A stretch of DNA of 59,519 nt from Lachnospiraceae bacterium. GTDB lineage: Bacteria > Bacillota > Clostridia > Lachnospirales > Lachnospiraceae. Location: contig JAFRWW010000018.1 of assembly GCA_017441585.1 (NCBI GenBank), positions 1 through 59,519 on the forward strand. The letters are read 5' to 3'. The notes under the pieces are model-generated. The model was not told the origin of the DNA. It saw only the letters and a list, made by a program, of their open reading frames with translations, and did no database searches. Below are positions 8,901-18,500 of this stretch, in pieces. Positions within the stretch are counted from its first letter, which is position 1, and each line of letters opens with the position of its first letter. The position numbers and the translations under genes were made by a program.

Positions 8901-11900
8901 TTACAGATACTACAGCTGTGTAGGAGATGCAAAGAACGATTATTATGATCCTTACCTTGATTATGATAAATTCGGTAAAGGTAATGTGGTTAAGCACTGG
9001 GGATCGGCAGTAGTTACCGAAAGCAGTGCAAAGGGCTTCAGGGCAAAGGATATCACATTTGAGAATTCCTTCAATAAGTACATGACTGATGAGGAGATCA
9101 GGGACGGTGCAGAACCCAGCGGCCTGGAAGCTATCAGTGTGGCAAGGAAAGAAGGAACTAAGGTTGAGTCAAAGGCTGCTACGGAAAGAGCTGCAGCGTA
9201 TGTCAACTATGCAGACCAGACAGAGTTTTTGGATTGTGCGTTTATCGGAAGCCAGGATACCCTTTATACAAATAATATGGCGTCTGATGCATATTATAAG
9301 AATTGCTACATAGAGGGACAGACAGATTATATCTATGGTAACGGCGATGTGATCTTTGATGGCTGTGAGCTTAATTTCTGCGGATACACGGATATCGCAG
9401 CAGCAGGTTATATCACCGCAATGTCCAGTACCAATAAGGATGGACAGCTTGCATCTGACGGATATATCTTCAGGAACTGTTTTGTAACCTACAGCAAGGT
9501 TAAGGATCGTAAGGTGACTCCGGGATATTTCGGACGTATGTGGGGATCTCATGCAACGGTAGCCTTTATCAACACTAAGTTTGAAAAGGCTGACATGATA
9601 CTTAATGCAACAACGGATGGCAGTGGTAAGACTGTTCAGCCCGGATGGGCAGACATGAATGCAAAGGTGGATAATGGCACCGTGAGACTGGCTGAGTATA
9701 ATACCACCTGTAACGGTCAGGAGATCGATTACGGCGCAAGACAGTTTGTCGTAGCCGCTTCCGATTATGACGCATCAAAGTATTCCATAAAGAAGGTATT
9801 TACTGACAACGGCTGGACACCTTCATACGCCGTTGCTGAGGTAGATACGAAGCCTGAGTTTTCAGTGGCTCCCACCTGGGCGTCAAACGGCGACATGAAT
9901 AAGCCCAATCCCGGCGAGACAGTGACAGTAAGCTATACCTTAGGCGATGCCTGGGCAGGTAATGACGCTACCACGCTTGACTGGTATGCGCTGGATACGC
10001 AGTATGACGCTGCTTCTCTTGAGTCTATACTTAAGAGCGCTACCTTGCTGGCAAGCGTTCCTACTGTGAGCAGTAAGTCCTTCCAGATTCCCATGGATTG
10101 TGCTGGCAAGTTCCTCATGGTAGTGGTAACCCCTGCTACACTCAATGGTGTTAAGGGTGATCCCAAGTATCTCATAGATACTGAAAATGCTGTAAGTTCC
10201 GACTGGTCCGATCCTTCGGATCCCGGAAGCATAGCTCCCGGATCAGGTATAAATATCTATCTGGCAGGCGATTCCACGGTTAAGGATTATTCGGCAGCAG
10301 GCATGTATAATAGCGGAAAGGTTCTTTCGGCAGGCTCTTGGGGAGAATTTTTGCAGACATATTTTGACGACAGATATGTGACCGTAAATGATTATGCCCA
10401 GGGCGGAAGAGCTGTGAGATCCTTCCTCAACGAAGGTAAGTTTGATGCCATAATGGCTAATATAAAGGAAGGGGATTATCTCTTCATCCAGTTCGGCCAT
10501 AACGACTGTGCAAACGGAGCTTCATATTATGAAGACAGATTTGTGCCCCTGTTTACTGCCGATACAAAGAAGGACACTGTCCTGGGTAGTACCAAGCAGC
10601 TGCCCACAAGTCATTTCCCGACCATAGTTCCCACTGAGGCCATGAAGAGCATGACCAAGGTCGAGGGAAAAGCGGCAATGGGATATACATGGAACTGTGG
10701 AGCCACCTACAAGGGATTTATCCAGTATTATATCGATAAGGCTCTTGAGAAAAAAGCCATCCCCGTGGTAGTAACGCCTGTTTCAAGACTCTATTATTCG
10801 AATGGAAAGATCAGGGCTCATCATGATGCAAACATGACGGATTATGAAGGCACCCTTGATTATCAGACGGAGGGTGACGCCTATGTGACCGCCTGCAGGG
10901 AAGTGTATGATGAAAATAAGGATAAGGGAGTGCTTTTCCTGGATGCCTTTGAGATCACAAAGAAGATGTATGAGGATGCATATGCATCAGGCGGAGAGGC
11001 TTGTGGTCTGGCAGCCATGGATCTGGTTTCCGGAACCCCCGACAAGACCCATAGTAATAAGATGGGCGGTATGGTTCAGGCAGGACTCATTGCAAAGCAG
11101 CTTCAGGATATGAAGATATCAATATCCGGATATGTAAAGAATCCTGTTTCGGTATATGGCGAGGAAGTAAGCGGAGAGTATATCTTTACGGTAAATAAGG
11201 ACGGACAGTTCGCGGCAAAGGACAAGACTCTTACCGCTCAGCCTTATTGGACTACAACAGGACAGGCTGTTATGGATGCCATAAAGGCAGATATGCCCAA
11301 GGATCAGCCCGGTGGTTCCGATCAGCCCGGTGGCTCCGACCAGCCCGGTGGTTCTGACCAGCCCGGTGGCTCTGATCAGCCCGGTAGCTCTGATCAGCCC
11401 GGTAGCTCTGATCAGCCCGGCACGACAGATGGAGGCAATGAGGTTGTTGCGACGGATACTGTGGATGAAAAGACCGGAGATCCCAAGCTTTCGGCTGCAA
11501 CCACAGCCCAGGTTTCCGCTAATTATGCTAAGCTGGCAGCTGGCACAAATGCGAATGGAATAAAGGGCGCAGCCGACGATACGGGCGTTCTCAACATAAC
11601 TTTTGTGAAAGGTAAGGTTAAGACCGTTACCGTATCCAATAATTCCCTGAAGAATTGCAAGGTGACCGTAAACGCCAAGGCAAAGGTAGCCCTTCCCGCG
11701 GGTTATGCAAATACCGTAGGCACTGTTTCCGGTAATGTGGCAGGTGCCAAGCCCCTCAAGGTGAATAAAAAGGGAGTTGTAACCCTTAAGGCATTCAAGA
11801 ATGTTTCAAAATATGATGTGACATTTACGAATGCAAACGGTGAGAGCATTACCGTAAGTGTAGTGAATCTCGCATTTGACAAGCAGCTCAAGAAGCTGCA

Positions 11901-12231
11901 GATGTCGCCCAGCCAGAATCTGATCGTACGTCCTACCCTTCAGGCAGGAAAAATGAATGATATTACAAAGGGCGCCGGCTTCCTGAACGGCGTATGGACG
12001 GTAGGAAAAATCGTTATCACGGCTCCCGGAAAGACTGTGACGGATGAAAAGACGGGAGCAAAGGTTACATTAAATGCGAACGGTACCGTGTCGGTGACAG
12101 ATCTTTCGGGAAAGGGCAGCCTTAAGCTTACTTATACACTTAACGGCAGGAAGTACACCACTTCTCTTAAGGCGCAGAAGAAAGCAAGCGGCGCTGAGAG
12201 CGGATATGTGAACGCCGGCCTGCTTAAGTAA
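5968..12231 (+). CDS. Secreted bifunctional pectin methylesterase (CE8) - rhamnogalacturonan acetylesterase (CE12-like)
   Basis: A 2087-residue secreted enzyme with a signal peptide (about 1-37). Acid-rich residues 40-95 are followed by beta-rich, carbohydrate-binding-like modules and Fn3/carboxypeptidase-regulatory-like domains to about 890. The CE8 domain (about 900-1270) starts at DYKTVQAAVDAV. Its catalytic pair is Asp1097 (in QDTL) and Asp1120 (in TDYIYGNGD), with Arg1190 and Trp1192 in GRMW. An SGNH esterase domain (about 1428-1735) has GDST with Ser1436, GHND (His1511, Asn1512, Asp1513) and DKTH with Asp1692 and His1695, matching rhamnogalacturonan acetylesterases. A DQPGGS linker at about 1779-1818 leads to a C-terminal beta-rich module. 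The protein should remove methyl and acetyl esters from pectin outside the cell, preparing it for the pectate lyase. No sortase, SLH or dockerin signal is seen. RBS GGGAAGGAATT supports the start. Confidence 0.92.
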   Translation: MKKNKRHYRKRLLAIICSAATFISTMGMDVSLATAYAAESEVTESETTVVDLMDEKADESFDESAEFESVREESAQEVSAVEDEEADVNGVELGDKDILDFTKYTIFGSDDSFTEGVLSGTYKADDTNTMNVSVYKAGIAGYIAGNEEKYGFKCNKGKVLFSFEVPAEKSMYTLTMVGVNDGKGALYSDAAMENEVASGNMPGQVIFKNKDAAAQTVYFAIKEGTNFYAKSVEIEVSELKDEVPCTYKGAITGIEDDDEDVVLTFKSQTDTKTVTAQAYSSEGIELIVGENYEVSAVGTKAVYKGKSILAETDGASAISLTRVEFGLPLMLSNKADDYQFYLDNMGYISNDVTDAYTGLTLYKGALAAFSVTYGAKAAKENVISFDATASGEINVKVSVTVCNEGDKVALLNGNETVSSCVLPATATNSTKGGQYVAELKASVSEGDRLTLSAPVRGNLYIDGVSAAYAGEGWQVVNETASGVATLKLAGNDFVYHSPTTTIDSGSSGGKDYVRSSGTNGSASGGIVVTKDKSYVDYTAPADGTLVMYVGNASSKQGYVSTSENAIGTYVPGGSDVYDSEGFKVVQGASWATLYIDVEKDQTYYICLSGSKMYCYGADFLPCTVLSGIVTAPAGAQIPDGTVLKFKNKTENITYTATLENSRYSIKVKAGEYTVSLTGGLATSYSVSKDSRTFMVKTNKNTARAKEQTADIELQEAVFFTASGQITGMETVPSNLTISFIPTDKDSYETVEATVTNGTYSALLAQGETYTATFEGAYDYELKETVKIVCEDGDVEKDIEFKLRDTYEVTGKFIGLTQVRGEYETLNVTPTAITFTNVEDKSVYTGTAANAAYKVNLRNGAYQATITAQGYSTTTHVVVEDGAVSRDLLLKDETVKSKTAYTATLYVGADKDYKTVQAAVDAVQLMDRGDTVTEDKRVTIKIDPGVYREKVAVKSPFITLESNGGNRDNTKITWYYGIGYRYYSCVGDAKNDYYDPYLDYDKFGKGNVVKHWGSAVVTESSAKGFRAKDITFENSFNKYMTDEEIRDGAEPSGLEAISVARKEGTKVESKAATERAAAYVNYADQTEFLDCAFIGSQDTLYTNNMASDAYYKNCYIEGQTDYIYGNGDVIFDGCELNFCGYTDIAAAGYITAMSSTNKDGQLASDGYIFRNCFVTYSKVKDRKVTPGYFGRMWGSHATVAFINTKFEKADMILNATTDGSGKTVQPGWADMNAKVDNGTVRLAEYNTTCNGQEIDYGARQFVVAASDYDASKYSIKKVFTDNGWTPSYAVAEVDTKPEFSVAPTWASNGDMNKPNPGETVTVSYTLGDAWAGNDATTLDWYALDTQYDAASLESILKSATLLASVPTVSSKSFQIPMDCAGKFLMVVVTPATLNGVKGDPKYLIDTENAVSSDWSDPSDPGSIAPGSGINIYLAGDSTVKDYSAAGMYNSGKVLSAGSWGEFLQTYFDDRYVTVNDYAQGGRAVRSFLNEGKFDAIMANIKEGDYLFIQFGHNDCANGASYYEDRFVPLFTADTKKDTVLGSTKQLPTSHFPTIVPTEAMKSMTKVEGKAAMGYTWNCGATYKGFIQYYIDKALEKKAIPVVVTPVSRLYYSNGKIRAHHDANMTDYEGTLDYQTEGDAYVTACREVYDENKDKGVLFLDAFEITKKMYEDAYASGGEACGLAAMDLVSGTPDKTHSNKMGGMVQAGLIAKQLQDMKISISGYVKNPVSVYGEEVSGEYIFTVNKDGQFAAKDKTLTAQPYWTTTGQAVMDAIKADMPKDQPGGSDQPGGSDQPGGSDQPGGSDQPGSSDQPGSSDQPGTTDGGNEVVATDTVDEKTGDPKLSAATTAQVSANYAKLAAGTNANGIKGAADDTGVLNITFVKGKVKTVTVSNNSLKNCKVTVNAKAKVALPAGYANTVGTVSGNVAGAKPLKVNKKGVVTLKAFKNVSKYDVTFTNANGESITVSVVNLAFDKQLKKLQMSPSQNLIVRPTLQAGKMNDITKGAGFLNGVWTVGKIVITAPGKTVTDEKTGAKVTLNANGTVSVTDLSGKGSLKLTYTLNGRKYTTSLKAQKKASGAESGYVNAGLLK
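11302..11421 (+). repeat. 18-bp tandem repeat coding for the GSDQPG linker
   Basis: Six full 18-bp units and a 12-base partial one (GATCAGCCCGGTGGTTCC and variants). It encodes a flexible linker within the esterase, between the acetylesterase and C-terminal modules. Third-codon differences between units show it is coding and not a CRISPR array. Confidence 0.95.
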
Positions 12232-12312
12232 GGCGGGGATGTTTGTTGTGATATCAACATTTTTGTAAAAAATATTATTGTATATCCTAAGCAGCGGAAC
12301 GCATAAAAAGAA

Positions 12313-12360
12313 ACGCCCGAATCCGTATCTATAACAGATGTGGGATTTGGGTGTTTTTTT
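12313..12360 (+). terminator. Rho-independent terminator after the esterase gene
   Basis: A 12-bp stem (ACGCCCGAATCC with GGATTTGGGTGT, two G-U pairs) followed by seven T. A-rich sequence before the stem could let it work in both directions, though no minus-strand gene is nearby. Confidence 0.9.
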
Positions 12361-12425
12361 CATATGACACGGTTTTGAACTACGGAAATTGTGAAAAAGT
12401 TCACAGTTCCCGGCGCAAATAATCG

Positions 12426-12454
12426 TTGCATATAGTGAAAAATGCTGATAAAAT
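12426..12454 (+). promoter_or_regulatory. Promoter of the pectate lyase gene (extended -10)
   Basis: TTGCAT (12426-12431), 17 bases, TAAAAT (12449-12454) with an upstream TG one base before the -10. It lies in the 347-base gap between the two giant genes and would give a leader of about 118 bases, in which I see no known riboswitch. Confidence 0.6.
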
Positions 12455-12578
12455 GAACACATAGTTGTACGTTTACAGGGGTACTTTGCGCTCTTGTAAG
12501 AACTAACATATCATTTTCCGTCTATGATCGTCGGTTTTACGGGCAGAAAAGAGACGGAGCGGAAAGGAAGGAGAATTT

Positions 12579-15500
12579 ATGAAAAGAATGTATTCAGACC
12601 TGCTCAAAAGAGCTATGGTGTCGATCATTTCTTTATCCATGATCATCCAGCCGGTGGTGCCTGTAATGGCAGCCGAGAGCACGGATGCGCAGGATATCGA
12701 AGTCGGCGGCTCCGAGAGCGAAGCAGTGTCCACCGATGCGGAGGATCTATATACCGACGCTGACATGGATGCGGACATGGAGGCAGTTAATGACGAGGAG
12801 TCTCTTTCAGAGGTTTCCGGCGTAGAGGAGGATGTCGAGACAGCCGAAACCGAGATGGTGGAGGATATGGAAGAGGCTCTTGACGCAGCCGGTGATGAAG
12901 AGGACGTAAACGGCGATGCGGCTATTCACGTTTTTGATATGACACAGCTGGTAAACAAGGGTGTTCTTGCCGTCGGTGAATATACCGACAACTGCGGTAT
13001 GACCATTCCCGGAGCTAAGACGTCTGCGGATGAGGATAAGATCGGATACACCAAGGATGGTGCTGCAGATCCGTTTTTTACGATCTGGGCACACAATTCG
13101 TCCAAGACTCCCGTATCCAATCCCGGTGATGAAAGAGCTCCTTTCCCGGATGGATATCTGGACGGACTGACTCCCAGTACGGAGACTTACAGAATAAGTC
13201 CCAACGGTCCCTTCGGCGCTGTGAAGGGATCTCATCCCACCAAGGCTATCCAGTTTACTACCACCGCTGAGACCAATACCGTAAAAGTATGGTGGGAAGG
13301 CGGAGATATGTCCAGAGAGATCGGTCTTTATGATGAGAACCAGACACTTTCCCAGACCACCAGCGTAAACAGCGGTGAGATAGCCGGAAGCAACCTGAAC
13401 GGCGTGGCCGGAAAAGGCTCTTATGTATCTAAATTCTCCGGCGTGGGTGCAGGTATCTGGTATCTGGGCTCCAATTCCGAATCAGGTGGATCCTATTTCT
13501 ACAGGATAGAGGTAATAGAGGGTGCTCTTGATTTTACCGGCGGAAGCTGGAGTGACATCAAGACTCCTTCCATAAACAAGGTTTATGTTGCACCTGCACA
13601 GGTTCCTGCAACGGCAAAGACTGATGCGGAAAAGGCTGCAGCCATCAGAACCTGTAAGGCTACGGTTGATGTGGACGTGTCAAAATGTCAGATCGACGAG
13701 CTTGCCGCTGCCAACAGAGTTTCCGTATATATGGCTAAGGGCGATGGCAATACGGTATCTATGAGCGCTGAGGATGTTAAGAAGAATGCTATCGGCGTAT
13801 ATACTATAATGAAGGATAATTCTAAAGCCGGTGCCAAAGATAACGTGGCTTCTTTCCTTCCTTCAGCAAGCGGACGTTACTTCTTTGTGGCAGCTGCAGA
13901 GAGAGATGATGATTCCACAGGCAAGAAGTATGACGTCAAGTTTTCAAATGTAGACAGTATTGATTTCATCAGACCGCTGGATACTCCCAGTGTCGCAGGT
14001 GTTACGGATCATGGTGACGGCACTCTGACAGTTGCTTTCGCAGCAGTAGCAGAGGCTGATTATTATGTTATAACGAATAGTGCCAGCGGCGCTGATAAGG
14101 TTACCGTAAGGGTTGATGATGCTGAAGCTACCGCAAAGTATTATACCGAGTCTGCAAAGATGTACAGAGTGCCGATCAAGGCTACCGGTCTTACGGCGGA
14201 AAAAGAGTATACATTCAAGGTAAATGCATACAGGGATATTTATGATGCGAAAGATACTGAGGACAGCAAGTACAGGGATGTAAGCGTTACTGCAGAATTT
14301 AATTATACATATCATAACAGAAAAGAGAATGAGTGGCTCTTCTCTGCTTATGGTACATCAACCGATAAGAGCTACGCTGAAAAAGGCGCAGGTAATAACT
14401 TTTACAAGGGCAATGCAAATGATGGTTCTGTTCAGGTTTGGGCTCTCAAGAACGGTGGTAAGATCGTGCCTCTTTCCATGGACGGCGTATCTTTCTATTA
14501 CACAGCAGTGCCCAGGGATAAGAACTTCAAGATCTCTGCCAAGGCTCATGTAAACAACTGGGCGTTTTCAAACGGACAGGAAGGTTTCGGTGTCATGGCT
14601 GCAGACCGTGTAGGTAAGCCCGGCGACATCGATTTCTGGAACAACTGTATCCAGTCTGTCGCTACCAAGGTCGAGTACAGATATGATCTGACCAATGATG
14701 AATACACTCAGGATGTAAACTTCTCAAAGGTTAATATGTATCTGGGCCTTTCCGCTTTGGGAAGATATGGTATCACTAATGAGAACCTTCCCGTATTTGA
14801 GAAGACCCCTTCCGCAGCCATGAAGTGGTTCAGCCAGGATCAGACTCCACTGGATCATTCATGTGCACCTTTGGGCGGCGGTACGTACAATATCGTACAT
14901 AATTATGGTCCTTCTCATGAGTATGGCGTGGATGTTACGAAGCAGAAGAGCTTTAACAAGGCTACAAATCTTAAGTCGGGACTTATTCAGACTCCTGACC
15001 TGGAGAGAGAAGACTTCATCATGACCGTTGAGAAGAACAACTCCGGTTATTTCGTAACATATGAGGATGCCGTAACACATAAGAAAGAAACCAAGAAATA
15101 TTACGACAGCCGTTACTATGATGAGGTTAACCAGCCTCTTTACAATTCAGAGACAAAGGATCCCAAGGCTCTTGAGCAGGCTATGAGCAAGCCCGGTATT
15201 CTGGAGACTCTGGATGACGAGTTTGTATATGCAGGTTTCTTTACTGCTCGTAATGCAGATGTGACCTTCACCGATATCAGCTTCACAGAGTCTGATCCCA
15301 TCAATGATGCACCTACTGAGGCTCCCGAGAAGACCACATATGACAATACATCTGATTTCCTTCAGATCACTAATGCAAACAGCACTGACTTCAATCTTAT
15401 GTACCTTCCTTCATGGAGAGGCGAGCTGCAGATCACCAATGCCGGCGGCAAGGTTCTTTATGACAGCACACAGGATCCCAAGTATGCAGGTAAGGGTACA

Positions 15501-18500
15501 GAGAAGGATCCCGGCAAGGAAGGCAGGGTAGTGCCTGATGAGTATGTGACTATTCCCGTTACTCTGGAGTATGGTGCAAATACCTTTAAAGCGGTTATGA
15601 AGCCGGATGAGAGTTATCATTATCTCTTTGATCCCGATGATCCCGATTCGGATTCCGCTAATTACAATAACGTGCTTAAGTCTTATGACACGAGAGTTAC
15701 GACCATAACCGTTAATCTGAGGAAATACGGTGAGGAGGGTACTTACCTCTATGTAAGCCCCGAGGGATCTCCTTCAGGTGCAGGTACCCTGGATTCTCCT
15801 CTGGATATCTACACCGCAGTTAAGTATGTACAGGCAGGTCAGCAGATCCTGCTGGCAGGCGGTGAGTACAGACTTACAAAGTCCGTAAGAGTAGAGCGTG
15901 GTATCGATGGTGAGAAGGGCAAGATGATCTACATGCTTCCCGATCCCGATGCTACAGAGCGTCCTAAGTTTGACTTCCTGGAGTCTGCACCCGGTATGGT
16001 GATCGGTGGTAACTACTGGTACATAAAGGGTATCGAGATCACCAGAGCATCCGATGGTAATAAGGGTATTCAGGTCGGAGGTTCTCACTGCGTACTGGAA
16101 GATCTGGAGACTCACCACAATGGTAATAACGGTATTGATATTTCCAGACTGTATTCAGGAGATCTTTCAACCACCCTGTATCCCGAGGGACCTTGTAAGG
16201 GTGAGCAGATCTGGCCTCATGATAACCTGATCCTCAACTGTACTTCTTACGAGAATGCAGATGCAGGTTATGAGGATGCAGACGGATTTACCTGTAAGCT
16301 GACAGTCGGCGAGGGTAACGTATTTGACGGCTGCGTGTCATACTGTAACGCAGATGACGGCTGGGATCTGTATTCCAAGTCAGAGACCGGTGAGATAGGC
16401 CGTGTTACCATTAAGAACTCCGTAGCATTCCTGAACGGATATATTCACAGGGATAAGGATAAGGACGGCAAGGTAGAGCTGGTAGACGCAGGTAACGGTA
16501 ACGGTATCAAGATGGGTGGTGAGGCACTTCCCGGCGGACATACCGTGATCAACTGCTATGCATTCCTTAATAAGTTAAAGGGTATCGATTCCAACTCCTG
16601 TCCTGATATCAAGGCGCTGAACTGTATATCTTACGGCAGTGAGGGTTATAATGTGGCATTCTACACCAATAACCAGAAGGAAACCGGATATACCGCACGT
16701 AACCTGATCTCCTTCAGAGGCACAGACACGGTACGCAGTTCCAACGGCGCTGTTGAGACAGGAAGGGATAAATTTGATAATTACAATTCGGAAGGCCAGG
16801 CAGACGGCGAGGGATGTACCTCAGATGTACTTCATAAGTCAGTATTCCTTTGGAATGTAAATAATGCCTACTCACAGAGATCTACCAATGTTGACGGAGA
16901 CGAGTTTATAGCAGATTACTTCAAGCCTTATAAGGGCGTTTCCTTTGGCGATGAGGCAGCTATCAGGAAGCTGGCATTTGCATCTGTTGATCCTACGGGC
17001 AATGCAGATCCCATTGTTACCAGAAATGCTGACGGTACCGTTAACATGAACGGATTCCTTGAGGTTACAGATGCTGCATACCAGGCACTCGGACTTGACG
17101 GCAAGATCGGCATCAACGGTGCTCTTCCTTCATACATGCCTGAGAAGCCCGACTACAAGGGAAGGATGCTGCTTATCGATTATGATAAGAATAAGCTCAC
17201 TAATCCTGTAGTTAACACAGGCGTTGAGGATGGTCATGCAGGTACTGTCAATTCCAGAAAAGAGCTGGAGGCTGTTAAGGAACTGGTAGCTTCTTCAGGT
17301 ACCGTTGAAAAGGGACCTAACGACAGCGATAAGAGCTCTGTAGATGTATATCCTGATGTAGAGTCCATAGAGCCCGAGGCTGATACAGTAGTGGTAGGAC
17401 GCATCAAGGATCAGTATTATACCGGAAGCGCTATCATTCCTCAGATCCTCGTGATCAACGGTAAGGGTGATGCCCAGACCACACTCACAAGGGGTAAGGA
17501 TTACATCGCTCAGTTCAGAAATAATATCAAGGCCGGTACGGCAAATGTTATCGTAACCGGTAAGGGCAATTATAAGAATAAGTTCTACTATGTGGATGCT
17601 TCCGGAAAGAAGAGTGAAGTGACCTTCAACATCCTTCCTATTCCTCTTGAGAAGGGCGCTACGGTAAGACGTCTCAATACCACCACAGGTGTTTACGAGA
17701 ACATGGAACTTATCGATACCGATGATGCACTGGCTGATCCTGCAGGCGGACAGTACACTCCCGTGCCTACCGTATTCTTTGAGACCGGTAAATCCAGCAA
17801 GAAGCTGAAGGCAGGTACAGACTTTACAGTAACCTATCTGGATGCAGCAGGTAACGAAGTTCAGGCTCCTCTCAGTGCAGCAGGTACATACACCATACGT
17901 ATTACCGGTACATATAAGGCAGAGGCAGCAGAGGATGGTACCGTATCCAATACCGGCGGTAACTTCACAGGCACCAGAGATATCACTTATGTGATTTATG
18001 ATACATCCGGATCTACCGTCATCGATAAGACTATGGTACCCAAGGTTGCAAAGCAGTTCCTGGACAAGAAGGGAACCAGACCTTACAACCTGACCACCAG
18101 CGGAAATTACGTAAATTCAGTTGACGAGCTGGGTGCAGGCGAGAGCCTCGTATATCCTATTGGCGATCTGAAGCTTGGTAAGGATTACATGGTATCCTAC
18201 TCCAAGAACAGGAAGAAGGGTTCCGCAAAGGCTACCATCGTAGGTATCGGATCATGTGCAGGTAAGGTAGTGGCTAAGTTCAAGATCGCACCTGCAAAGA
18301 TCAAGTATGGTACAGGTTCCACAGTAGCTTACAATCCCGAGGATATCTATCCTAACGGAATCGAGTACACAGGTTCAGCCATCACCATCAACAGCATGAT
18401 CAAGCTGTATTACACAGGTCCTACCAACGTAGTAGGAAAGACGGCAGTGGATCTGAGCTCTGACGGCAAGGGTAAGAAGCTCGTACTTGGTAAGGATTAT

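Noticed and set aside
11302..11421. Regular 18-bp repeats resembling a CRISPR-like array
   Set aside because: No spacers; the repeats are in frame and code for a Gly/Ser/Asp linker.
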